A stretch of DNA of 48,552 nucleotides from Thermoplasmatales archaeon. Its GTDB lineage: Archaea > Thermoplasmatota > E2 > DHVEG-1. Shown here piece by piece: positions 38,904 to 47,069 of the stretch. Within the stretch, counting starts at the first letter, position 1. Each line of letters starts with the position of its first letter. The stretch is taken from the NCBI GenBank assembly GCA_030672305.1, contig DAOVGR010000022.1, positions 1 through 48,552 on the forward strand, written 5' to 3'. The notes beneath the pieces are model-generated. The model was not told the DNA's origin. It did no database searches and worked only from the letters and a program-made list of their open reading frames with translations. The translations under genes and the position numbers were made by a program.

Positions 38904-39229
38904 TATTTAATCATCTCCTTTACTTTATACTTGTGTTTCATTCGTTCATTTTTTTCTTTTCTTCTTTTTTTAGCTATCATTTTTTTATACTGTTCTTCCC
39001 TCTCTAAAGCTTTTTGCTCTTCCTTTTTTATATTACGAATATAATATGCTTTTTTTCTCCGTTTTTTGTCACCAGGTTTTTCAAAAAACATTCGTTGATG
39101 GATTTCTCTAGATAGCCCACTTTTAGAATACTTTTTTCTAAATCTTTTAATTAAAGATTCTATATCTTCACCCTTTCGTCTTATTACAACAAACATAGAT
39201 TTCTTTTTGAATTTATTAATATTATTCAC
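38903..39229 (-). CDS. Ribosomal protein bS21 homologue
   Basis: 108 residues from a GTG start, chosen because AAAGGAGGAAAT is directly upstream and no ATG start fits. After a basic N-terminal extension come M-F-V-V-I-R-R-K-G-E-D-I-E-S-L-I-K-R-F-R-K-K-Y-S-K-S-G, then E-K-P and a long basic tail. This is the layout of bS21 (V-x-V-R-x-x-E-x-x-x-x-A-L-R-R-F-x-x-x-C-x-K-x-G ... Y-E-K-P ... K-R-x-K). Phage bS21 proteins are thought to redirect host ribosomes to phage messages. The C-terminal tail is longer than usual. Confidence 0.85.
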   Translation of the reverse strand: MNNINKFKKKSMFVVIRRKGEDIESLIKRFRKKYSKSGLSREIHQRMFFEKPGDKKRRKKAYYIRNIKKEEQKALEREEQYKKMIAKKRRKEKNERMKHKYKVKEMIK

Positions 39230-39239
39230 ATTTCCTCCT

Positions 39240-39902
39240 TTATATAAACCCATATATAATATGATCTCTTGATGAAAAATTAAATTTGTAGTTTTCACAA
39301 GCATCAAATACTACACCAGAGTTTCTTATTAAATCTGCTCTTGTTACTCCCTCAATCATTAAATATACTCGCTGATTTATATCAAACCCACCTAAAAAAC
39401 CTAAATAAGCTTTAACCAGACTTCTGTCTTCATAAACAACTTTAAAATAAACATTTCGATGTTTAATTAATTTTTCGGTTATTTTCATTTCATCATCCAG
39501 GTCTTTTGATGTAAATATTTTTGGTGAATATGAATAATTTATTAGTTTCTCTGGATCTGATAAAGGAATAAGTCTAAGAAGATCATATCCATTGGTCTCA
39601 ACATTTGCTATTGGATAATTAAGTTTATTTAGTAATAACAGAGTTTCATCAAAATGTTTTTTAATTGTTGGTTCACCACCTGTTACTAAAATTCCACATT
39701 TATATTTATCTATAGTTTTTTGAATATCTTCTAGATTATAAATACCTTCTTGTGAAATTCTCATTTTAACACTTGTATCACAAAAACTACAATTCTTATT
39801 ACAATATTTAAATCTTAAAATGATCATTGACCGACCTCTATCTACCCCCTCTCCTTGAAAACTTCTAAAAAATTCAATAAGTTTTACTTGATTTTCTTCC
39901 AT
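39240..39902 (-). CDS. queE: QueE-like 7-carboxy-7-deazaguanine synthase
   Basis: 220 residues. F-F-R-S-F-Q-G-E-G, then M-I-I-L-R-F, and C-N-K-N-C-S-F-C-D-T (C-x3-C-x2-C) for the [4Fe-4S] cluster, are the N-terminal signature of QueE; V-T-G-G-E-P follows. It converts 6-carboxy-tetrahydropterin to 7-carboxy-7-deazaguanine, with host or phage enzymes giving preQ0. With the TGT/DpdA-like protein this supports base modification of phage DNA. GGAG sits before the ATG. Confidence 0.85.
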   Translation of the reverse strand: MEENQVKLIEFFRSFQGEGVDRGRSMIILRFKYCNKNCSFCDTSVKMRISQEGIYNLEDIQKTIDKYKCGILVTGGEPTIKKHFDETLLLLNKLNYPIANVETNGYDLLRLIPLSDPEKLINYSYSPKIFTSKDLDDEMKITEKLIKHRNVYFKVVYEDRSLVKAYLGFLGGFDINQRVYLMIEGVTRADLIRNSGVVFDACENYKFNFSSRDHIIYGFI

Positions 39903-39921
39903 AAAAACACTCTCCTTTCAT

Positions 39922-40653
39922 TTACTTTTTGTTCTTATTTTCATTGACTTTTTCTTCATCATCTTTATAAGAAACTCTCTTATGATAAATACTTTCAAGT
40001 TCCTTAGTTAAAATTCTTTTAATTTGCTTAATAGCACCATGTAAAATTTGATCTAACTGGTTATCATCATCTAATCTTTCAATAGTTAACTGTATAACTC
40101 TCTTTATGAAATCTCCATTTTCTTCGTCATCTTCTCTTTGTATCATCATTGCTCTAGATGTTGCTTCTACAGAATCTACAATCATAAGAACAATTGATTC
40201 TATTGAAGTTGGTTTTCTACCCTTATAACGAAAAAGATCTTCTGGAGATTCTTCATCTTTTTTATGAAATTGTCTTAAAAGAGTATCACCATGATGTTCG
40301 CTAATAATTTTTATAACTTCAAGAGGAAAATCATTTTGTAGAAGAATCAAAACTCCATCAGAAACATGCCTTGTAATTAGATGATAAGATATATTTGGTT
40401 CAATATCATCATGTATATTTGTTTTTGAAGATTGATTTTCAGAAAAATTTAACGGATAATTCATTTTACCAATATCGTGGTAAACTCCACAACATCTCAT
40501 AAGTTCTACATCAAGTTCTAATTCAATAGAAATCGACTCACAAATATTTGCAACATTTTGGGAATGTTTATATGATCCTGGTGCTATTTCTCTATACTTC
40601 TCAAGTAAAGAAAAAGAAGGATCAAGATATTTTTTATACTTATCATTACTCAT
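39922..40653 (-). CDS. PgpH-like HD phosphohydrolase (c-di-AMP type, putative)
   Basis: 243 residues. Metal-binding residues in order: H30 in G-S-Y-K-H-S-Q-N-V, H59-D60 in Y-H-D-I-G-K, H96, H120-H121 in E-H-H-G-D, and D160. The wider sequence (F-S-E-N-Q, D-x-I-E-P-N-I-S, R-H-V-S-D-G-V, L-F-R-Y-K-G-R-K-P-T-S-I-E-S-I-V-L-M) follows the HD domain of PgpH, the membrane-bound c-di-AMP phosphodiesterase. The membrane and extracellular parts of PgpH are missing, leaving a soluble enzyme. A role in degrading a cyclic dinucleotide, possibly a defence signal, is inferred. It overlaps the polymerase stop by one base. Confidence 0.8.
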   Translation of the reverse strand: MSNDKYKKYLDPSFSLLEKYREIAPGSYKHSQNVANICESISIELELDVELMRCCGVYHDIGKMNYPLNFSENQSSKTNIHDDIEPNISYHLITRHVSDGVLILLQNDFPLEVIKIISEHHGDTLLRQFHKKDEESPEDLFRYKGRKPTSIESIVLMIVDSVEATSRAMMIQREDDEENGDFIKRVIQLTIERLDDDNQLDQILHGAIKQIKRILTKELESIYHKRVSYKDDEEKVNENKNKK

Positions 40654-43600
40654 TATATTGTTATTACCTCCATATTTTGTTTAGAATCCATTAATGGTTT
40701 TAGCATTAATTCATGACGATCCTCAAAGCAGAATTTTAAATTTCCTTTTATATCAGGGAAAAAGTATGATGGAAGTCGTGCTTCTTCATCTGGTATAGCT
40801 ATAACTTCAAGCTTCCCATGTTCAGAAACAAATTTCTCATATTTCTTTACTATCTCTGGTGGAGCAGTCATTGTATCAATTCCGCTTACTCTATACATAT
40901 AACCTTTATTTCCCGTATTATGAATATCATACATAATATTGTTCCATGCAAGCATAGCTTTTACACCTTGTGGAACCAATTTATAATCTTTAAGTTTCTT
41001 CCCCCATGATACTGGTCTAGCAATTGATTTATCTCCCTTTTTTATCAAAGCAACAAATTCTGATTTTTCTCTATTAACAAATTTTAATAATTGTGTTAAA
41101 GATACTTTTTCAGATTTTAAAATTAAATCAATTAACTGTGATAAAAATTCTTTTGATTTACTAGGATAGTCTGATCTCTTAATTTCAACCCCCATGTATT
41201 CAACTTTATCAACATCTTTTCCTTCTTTATTAATAACTCTAATTGCATATCGTTTTTTAGCTAAAAATAAACCCCGTGAAATAATCAACTCATTTTTCAA
41301 AACTAACTTGTTATAATCTAAAGGAACATTATGTCTTTCTACAATACTAGTCATAATATCATTATTAAGAAAACTTTGAACCCCCTCACACCAATTTTGA
41401 ATTTTCTCAACTGTTTTATCACCAGAGAAATTTTGAAAACAACAGAAAATTGAATCAGTATCTCCCGTGACAATATATTCATGACTTCTGGTTGGCATTT
41501 CTTTTTCATACATTTCTTTTTTAGATATTTCTAATGGTTTAACATAATCTTTCCTTGTGTCAAGATGTCTCATATAGGCATCACCTTCAATAATAGATGC
41601 CTTTAAAGCTTCCTGTCCACTTAATGTAACTGCTGCTGCTAATGATATATCAAAAAATCTAAATGATTTATTAGCAACAACTCCATATAATGTATTAGCC
41701 AAAACTTTATATACTAACTGTCTGGTATAATAGAAAAATTCTGATGTTTTATCTTTTTCTTCAATTGAATCAAACATTTTATCTTTATAGCTTTTTCTTG
41801 TTGACATTAATCCACCAACTACATCACTAAAAACAGAAACTTCTTTGTCATGTGCCTTAAAGAAACAACCATTAATTGTATAAACCAAATTCTGTTCTTT
41901 TATTTTCTTCAATAGTTGATCTGGTGCTATTATAACTTCTTTTTTAGCATATGTTGGATCTATTATAACTTTGATTTTTTCTGGTAAATTCTCTGGATGA
42001 TATGTTAGATCATATCCCAATGTTGGGTCATCAAATTTCATAACAAAATTATTTATTCCAATATTATAAGTTATCATAATATTTGGGTATAGAGATGCAA
42101 AATCAAAATCTGTAATGTTATTATAAATTCCAGGGATTGGATCAAATACAAAAGCTCCAGGGTATTTCTTTTTCTTAATATACATATCTGCATTCTTAGA
42201 TGCCCAATCCTTACTCTTAAGATGATTAAGCATTAAAGAATCAATCTGTGAAAATGATGAAATCCCTTCAAAACTTGTTTTACAGACAATCCTTAATTCA
42301 TTTATTAAATTAATATGTTGAAGTTTATCTTCCATTTCTTTAATAATTTCTGTATCTCTTATATTATAATCAATTGTTAGATTTAACATTTTCCAATACA
42401 TTTCATTCATTGGTAATGGTAATTGAATTTTTGTTTTTCCCAATTCATATTGTGCTATGAATCCAAGTTTATAATTTTCCATTTTAGTAAATGTAAATGT
42501 TCTATACATAAACTCTTGATCTATAGCAATACACCCAGCTAGTTTACAAAAATATTTTGGACCGTCAACATAGAATTCATTAAACAGACTCATGCTTCTT
42601 TGATTAATTTTTAATTTTGGTAAACGATTAAATATATAACTAAGATCAAAATTAATAGAGTTCCACCCTGCAATATAATCAGGATCTTCATCTTTAAAAT
42701 CTTTAATAAATTCTTTCATCATTGCAAATTCACTTTTAAAGATTTTTGACTCAAACCCTTTCTTTTCAACAATCGGTTCTGTTTTATTATCTACCACATA
42801 ACTAATCTGTTTCTTATTATAAATACTTGAAATCATATTAATTGGAAATGCAGCATCTGTTGCATGTGGAAACCCTCTATGTTTTCCTGTATCAATCTCA
42901 ATATCAAAAAATTTAATATTACTTTCTGTCTTTTTAGCTTCTCCTTGGTTAAAATGATAATAATCCATTGCATGCTTTATAGTAATTTTAACATCGCCTT
43001 CATATGTTATATCAGGATCCAATACTGCCTGATCTTTAAAAGCAACACACACTTGATCTAGTTCATTATACGGAACAATTTTTCTTGTTTCTAATCCTGC
43101 AGGAGCTTGATAACAAATATAATCATCATTTTCTGTATGATATACTTTCTTATTATTACCATCTCTAAAAATATACAAAACTTGTTTTTTTGTATTAAGA
43201 TATTGAACATCAATCAATCTATACTTATCTGTATAAAACTTTTCAGGTATTTTATATCTATGAATACCTGTTTTTCCTAATTTCTTTACTCCACTATCCT
43301 TTTTAACTTTAATTTTTTTACCTTTAACTATTCCTGCAATTTTTGCCATATCTTCTTCAAACTTTGACATCCATACTTTTTGATTTCTATTGACAAATGA
43401 TGGATGAACTGTTATAAAAATATTATAGTTTTTCCATTTAAAAATATTTCCATGAATTTTAGTAATACCTGATTTAGCAATATCAAATGCTTTCATTGGA
43501 CTTGTACCCAATAAAACAACTAATTTTGGATTACAAATCTCTATCAAATTCATACAGTTAACTTTACATTTCTCAATTACATCATCAGTCGGGTTTCCTG

Positions 43601-43886
43601 TAGTTCCATCTGGGTTAATTGTTTGACATAAAACAACATTTGTGATCAAGTATTTAAGTTTATCCAATTTGAATATTTTAAAAAATCTGCGGAAAGTTTG
43701 CCCACTACGCCCAATTAAAGGACGTGGTGGGTTAGCTCTTACTTCATCCTTGCCGGGATTTTCTGCAATAAATAAAACTTCGACCTCACTTAAATCCTTC
43801 TCACAATTCGTTTCCAAAACACAAGAAGGAGAATCTAATAAATCACATTCCAAACAATTCGCAAAAGATTTTTTTATTGAGTTCAT
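40653..43886 (-). CDS. Uracil-DNA glycosylase-DNA polymerase B fusion
   Basis: 1077 residues. Residues about 1-190 form a family-4-type uracil-DNA glycosylase: Cys at 11, 14, 22 and 28, A-E-N-P-G-K-D-E near 41, P-R-P-L-I-G-R-S-G, L-V-V-L-L-G and V-H-P-S-F; Cys residues near 105-110 complete the likely cluster site. Exonuclease motifs follow (F-F-D-I-E-I-D; G-W-N-S-I-N-F-D). Then come polymerase motif A (D-F-D-F-A-S-L-Y-P), motif B (L-A-N-T-L-Y-G-V-V, with the K-S-F-R-F-F stretch after it) and motif C (T-G-D-T-D-S-I-F). This is the replicative polymerase, apparently with built-in uracil sensing. No intein seen. Confidence 0.9.
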   Translation of the reverse strand: MNSIKKSFANCLECDLLDSPSCVLETNCEKDLSEVEVLFIAENPGKDEVRANPPRPLIGRSGQTFRRFFKIFKLDKLKYLITNVVLCQTINPDGTTGNPTDDVIEKCKVNCMNLIEICNPKLVVLLGTSPMKAFDIAKSGITKIHGNIFKWKNYNIFITVHPSFVNRNQKVWMSKFEEDMAKIAGIVKGKKIKVKKDSGVKKLGKTGIHRYKIPEKFYTDKYRLIDVQYLNTKKQVLYIFRDGNNKKVYHTENDDYICYQAPAGLETRKIVPYNELDQVCVAFKDQAVLDPDITYEGDVKITIKHAMDYYHFNQGEAKKTESNIKFFDIEIDTGKHRGFPHATDAAFPINMISSIYNKKQISYVVDNKTEPIVEKKGFESKIFKSEFAMMKEFIKDFKDEDPDYIAGWNSINFDLSYIFNRLPKLKINQRSMSLFNEFYVDGPKYFCKLAGCIAIDQEFMYRTFTFTKMENYKLGFIAQYELGKTKIQLPLPMNEMYWKMLNLTIDYNIRDTEIIKEMEDKLQHINLINELRIVCKTSFEGISSFSQIDSLMLNHLKSKDWASKNADMYIKKKKYPGAFVFDPIPGIYNNITDFDFASLYPNIMITYNIGINNFVMKFDDPTLGYDLTYHPENLPEKIKVIIDPTYAKKEVIIAPDQLLKKIKEQNLVYTINGCFFKAHDKEVSVFSDVVGGLMSTRKSYKDKMFDSIEEKDKTSEFFYYTRQLVYKVLANTLYGVVANKSFRFFDISLAAAVTLSGQEALKASIIEGDAYMRHLDTRKDYVKPLEISKKEMYEKEMPTRSHEYIVTGDTDSIFCCFQNFSGDKTVEKIQNWCEGVQSFLNNDIMTSIVERHNVPLDYNKLVLKNELIISRGLFLAKKRYAIRVINKEGKDVDKVEYMGVEIKRSDYPSKSKEFLSQLIDLILKSEKVSLTQLLKFVNREKSEFVALIKKGDKSIARPVSWGKKLKDYKLVPQGVKAMLAWNNIMYDIHNTGNKGYMYRVSGIDTMTAPPEIVKKYEKFVSEHGKLEVIAIPDEEARLPSYFFPDIKGNLKFCFEDRHELMLKPLMDSKQNMEVITI

Positions 43887-43910
43887 ACATAATCCTTTTT
43901 ATTTTTGATA

Positions 43911-43958
43911 TTTTGTTCCCATTTTTAAAATTAATGTCTATATATATTAATAAATGAA
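43911..43958 (+). promoter_or_regulatory. Recurrent promoter-like element, copy 5
   Basis: TTTTGTTCCCATTTTT is followed by TCTATATATATTAATAAATG at the 22-base spacing of copies 3 and 6. It lies in the divergent region between the polymerase (minus) and the gene at 44076. Confidence 0.65.
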
Positions 43959-44012
43959 TAGTCGTATTTAACATTTTATATTACCTTTAATTAAAAAAGA
44001 AAGGAGGTCAAT

Positions 44013-44036
44013 ATGTCCATTTTTTATTCTAAATAA
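44013..44036 (+). CDS. Possible seven-residue minigene (MSIFYSK)
   Basis: AAGAAAGGAGGTCAAT is one of the best ribosome sites in the window and precedes an ATG with only seven codons before TAA. It lies 40 bp before the zinc-domain gene and may be a leader peptide. Confidence 0.3.
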   Translation: MSIFYSK

Positions 44037-44075
44037 ACCCTGTCTATTTTTTAACTATTTATCTTGGAGGATACT

Positions 44076-44870
44076 ATGCTAAACATTTCTTATCAAAAAG
44101 CAATACAAATCTTACAATTGAATAAACAGAATATTACAGTTCCGCATACATTAATTAATTTTCGTTCAATGATTGTAAATGATGATATAACAGATCATTC
44201 ACGCTCTGAGTTAATGGAAGCAAAAAATGTTGTAATCCGAACATGGATTGAAGAACAGCTTCAAAAACAAGGTCACTGGGATATCAAATCTCCTTATAAA
44301 GACGAGTGCAAAAGGTGTTATGGTACTGGTGAAATATACAAACTGGAAAAAGAAAAATTCACAAAACCTTGTACCTTTTGTAATGGTCTTGGTCATTTAT
44401 GGCTTGTGTGTAAAAACTGTAAAGGTTCCGGCAGATATATAAATGAAGACAAAGAATGTAAAGATCTTATAATCAATGTTAAATGTAATTGTGCCAAATT
44501 TGCCGAAGAATATGGTGATAAATATAAAGGGAAAATTCGAGTTCTTTGTCGAGAATGTAGAGGTAAGGGAAGCGCTACAAATCTAAAAAAATCTGAATCT
44601 TGGAAAGATAAAGATTTTAGATATACAGGTAAAATTTATTCCACAACCAAATGTCCACATTGTTATGGTTATGGATTTCCAGTTACCCCAAGAAGATTTG
44701 TTAATCCTGTTTTATCAAATAAGCTTGCACAAATAATTAACACTGAACCAGCTGTTCACGAAGATCCTCTTACACCCAGTCCTCCTTATACTACACATAA
44801 AATACCAGTAAGAACGGTATACTCCACAATAGATGCCTCGATGACTCAACTTGCTCGAGAATCTATTTAA
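44076..44870 (+). CDS. DnaJ-type cysteine-rich zinc-domain protein
   Basis: 264 residues. The start is the ATG five bases after GGAGG; a TTG 12 bp earlier is the only alternative. The central region (about 80-210) carries C-K-R-C-Y-G-T-G, C-T-F-C-N-G-L-G, C-K-N-C-K-G-S-G, then C-N-C, C-R-E-C-R-G-K-G and C-P-H-C-Y-G-Y-G. These C-x2-C-x-G-x-G repeats are those of the DnaJ zinc-finger domain; no J domain is present. It may act in folding or assembly, together with the phage GroES, or bind nucleic acid. It is the only protein-coding gene of its unit apart from the possible minigene. Confidence 0.75.
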   Translation: MLNISYQKAIQILQLNKQNITVPHTLINFRSMIVNDDITDHSRSELMEAKNVVIRTWIEEQLQKQGHWDIKSPYKDECKRCYGTGEIYKLEKEKFTKPCTFCNGLGHLWLVCKNCKGSGRYINEDKECKDLIINVKCNCAKFAEEYGDKYKGKIRVLCRECRGKGSATNLKKSESWKDKDFRYTGKIYSTTKCPHCYGYGFPVTPRRFVNPVLSNKLAQIINTEPAVHEDPLTPSPPYTTHKIPVRTVYSTIDASMTQLARESI

Positions 44871-44875
44871 TTTTT

Positions 44876-45415
44876 TTAGGAAAACTTCTCCTTTTCAATA
44901 ATGGAGAAGTTTTCCTTTAAAAACTCATGTAATGAAATATTCTTTTTCTTTATTTTTTTTGTGCCTCGTTTTACTTTTTTCTTTTTCATTACCTCAATAT
45001 TTAAAGTTTGATATATAGATGCTTTATTCTCAGACTTATCAATAAGCTTGCATAATAAAGCAATATCATTATTTTTTAAAGTTGGTAATTTTTCTCTTAA
45101 TGTATTAAATAATTTAGTTTGATGATGATATCTAAAGTAACCTATATCATTCCTTCTAACTCTAAAATCTAAAACACACTTTTTAATAAATTTGAATAGT
45201 TCTTCTTTATCAAGATATCTAAGTCCCATATTATTAAAATGTTTATCAAGATAATGATTTAACGGACCATTTTTAACAAACATTGAAATTAAATAGGTTG
45301 GGGTGATGGGCGAGTTATATTTTAGTAGATTTATTTTTTCTGTTGGTTTTGGTATTGGACTTGACTTACTTCCATCAAATAACCATTTTGAGAAAACAGT
45401 ATATGGGCTTTCCAT
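44876..45415 (-). CDS. Hypothetical basic protein
   Basis: 179 residues, helical and Lys-rich (V-M-K-K-K-K-V-K-R-G-T-K-K-I-K-K-K near the end), with the look of a DNA- or RNA-associated protein. It follows the glycosyltransferase reading frame by one base. The 3' end of the gene overlaps the hairpin at 44879. A clamp-loader-type accessory role was considered but cannot be supported. Confidence 0.6.
   Translation of the reverse strand: MESPYTVFSKWLFDGSKSSPIPKPTEKINLLKYNSPITPTYLISMFVKNGPLNHYLDKHFNNMGLRYLDKEELFKFIKKCVLDFRVRRNDIGYFRYHHQTKLFNTLREKLPTLKNNDIALLCKLIDKSENKASIYQTLNIEVMKKKKVKRGTKKIKKKNISLHEFLKENFSIIEKEKFS
44879..44915. terminator. Hairpin between convergent genes
   Basis: GGAAAACTTCTCC pairs with GGAGAAGTTTTCC, 13 bp with an 11-base loop. 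Only short T-runs follow, but its place between converging genes fits a bidirectional terminator. Confidence 0.65.
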
Positions 45416-46351
45416 TTATTTTCCTTTCATTTCATTCACTATTTTTTTATAAAAATTATTCATTTGTTTCTCACATAATATTTTTGGAGATTGGTAATGA
45501 TAATCCTTATTCAATACTTTTCCAATTATATATAACAATTCCCATTTGCTATCATATAAATATTCATGAGATAAAATCTCTGGATATGCTAATGAATTCC
45601 TAGCAATTGGTACACACCCGTTTAATATAGCATCAACAATTTGATATCAAAATGTATCTTCATAAGAAGTTATTAACAAAATTTTCGATTGAGCCAGAAA
45701 TTTATAATATTGTTCCCAACTATCACATTCCATTCTTTTTATTTTACCAAATTTTTTCTCAACTTCTTTTTCTAGATCTAAGTCAACTTTTTGAGGAGTT
45801 GGTCTAGATGCAGAAATAATATCTATTGTTTTTTCTTCATTTGGAAATGTTTTAAATGGTGGGAATGGAAGATAAGTTACAATTGTATTTTTCCAATGAA
45901 GTTTTTGTTCATGATATTTACTTCCTACAAAAACTTTATTACACATTTTAGAGTGAATTGTTTCCATAGGATATTTATATTGTTTAACAGATTCAAAATA
46001 ATCAAATTTATTAATACTCGTAGCATGACAAAATGAAAATACTTTACTAGGCTTCTTATGATATAAAACATTCATAAAAAATCCTGGAAAACTAATATCT
46101 GCAACAAATAGAATATCATCATGTCGTAATTCTAGATTCATATATTCATCTATTTGAGAACATTCAAATTCAATTGCAGTATTAATAGGAGAAAACATTT
46201 CTATATTTCCTCTTTTGACTTTTATTTTTTTATCACCAAGAGTATAAACATCAAATCCAAATTTTGTAAATTGTTTTGGAAACTCATTAAACCAAAATTC
46301 TTGATATCTCATTGGTGTTGGGTATTGTGGTACAAAAATGATTCTTTTCAT
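45416..46351 (-). pseudogene. Glycosyltransferase (GT4-like) with in-frame TGA
   Basis: The frame from 46351 reads a glycosyltransferase start (I-I-F-V-P-Q-Y-P-T-P-M-R, nucleotide-sugar-binding-type fold). At codon 235 it has TGA (45649-45647), in S-Y-E-D-T-F-stop-Y-Q-I-V-D-A-I-L-N-G-C-V-P. It then continues for 76 codons through conserved C-terminal sequence (I-A-R-N-S-L-A-Y-P-E-I-L) to TAA at 45416-45418. The stop occurs exactly where a Trp (TGG) would fit. Options are a single nonsense mutation, read-through, or a sequencing error. TGA is a normal stop in other genes here, so recoding is unlikely. Without the tail the enzyme would lack part of its sugar-binding domain. Confidence 0.75.
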
Positions 46352-46575
46352 ATTACTAATCTATGCCACTTTTCTTCAGTGTCTGGATACTGATGAAATT
46401 CTTGAATAGGTATCCAACATTTTTCATCTTCAGAAAAAGAAAACTCTCTATATAATCTATTCCATGTTTTAATTAAAATATTATTTGTTTGTGAATTGCG
46501 AGCTACAACATCAACCTCTGCCATAAATTTATGTAACTGCACTCCTGATGGTTTCATACATAGCGATTTAATCAT
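46348..46575 (-). CDS. Hypothetical small protein
   Basis: 75 residues, overlapping the glycosyltransferase start by 4 bp (ATGA), so the pair is coupled. Contains several Trp and Cys, no known motif. Confidence 0.6.
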   Translation of the reverse strand: MIKSLCMKPSGVQLHKFMAEVDVVARNSQTNNILIKTWNRLYREFSFSEDEKCWIPIQEFHQYPDTEEKWHRLVI

Positions 46576-46593
46576 TTAATATCTCCTTTTAAA

Positions 46594-46845
46594 TTATTGA
46601 CTTTCCATCTCTTCTATACATTCTAAACATAGTTCAGAATTTGGAAATTTATAAAGTGTATTATCATCAATTTCTTCATCACAATTAAAACAGTATCTTA
46701 TATTATCTTGTTTAAGTTTTTCAATTTGTTTTTTTAATATATCATTTACAGCATAACCAACAAAAATATTAATTTCTTTTTCGGTTAAATTAAGATCTAA
46801 AGTAGCACTTCCATCTTCATTCTCTGTAATCTTAACTACTTCCAT
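46594..46845 (-). CDS. Small protein with C-terminal zinc ribbon
   Basis: 83 residues. An acidic N-terminus (E-D-G-S-A-T-L-D-L-N-L-T-E-K-E) is typical of many phage small proteins. The C-terminus has C-F-N-C and C-L-E-C about 20 residues apart, a zinc-ribbon pair. No function assigned. Confidence 0.65.
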   Translation of the reverse strand: MEVVKITENEDGSATLDLNLTEKEINIFVGYAVNDILKKQIEKLKQDNIRYCFNCDEEIDDNTLYKFPNSELCLECIEEMESQ

Positions 46846-46847
46846 TT

Positions 46848-47069
46848 TTAAACCTCCTTAGTCCATTTACAATAATTCCAAATATTAAATATAATAAGAA
46901 TTATCATCTGAATAAATAAAAATTCATTACTTTGTAAATAAAAAATCCACGTCTGACATAACAAACTAATAGTAAATATTAAAAAACCACTTGCTTTCTT
47001 TTCACCAAGTAAGTATAGTCCAATAAGAGTTGTTATAAGAGATATAATACTAAGTACTAGAATAACCAT
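46848..47069 (-). CDS. Small three-helix membrane protein
   Basis: 73 residues with three hydrophobic segments and the pattern L-L-G-E-K-K-A-S-G-F ... N-I-W-N-Y-C-K-W, which recalls half of a PnuC-type vitamin transporter, though the similarity is weak. It overlaps the PIG-L gene by 13 bp. Confidence 0.5.
   Translation of the reverse strand: MVILVLSIISLITTLIGLYLLGEKKASGFLIFTISLLCQTWIFYLQSNEFLFIQMIILIIFNIWNYCKWTKEV

Noticed and set aside
45647-45649. General reassignment of TGA to Trp
   Set aside because: TGA ends several compact genes at overlaps (for example 7001-7003 and 13302-13304) with good downstream starts, so it works as a stop in this genome.
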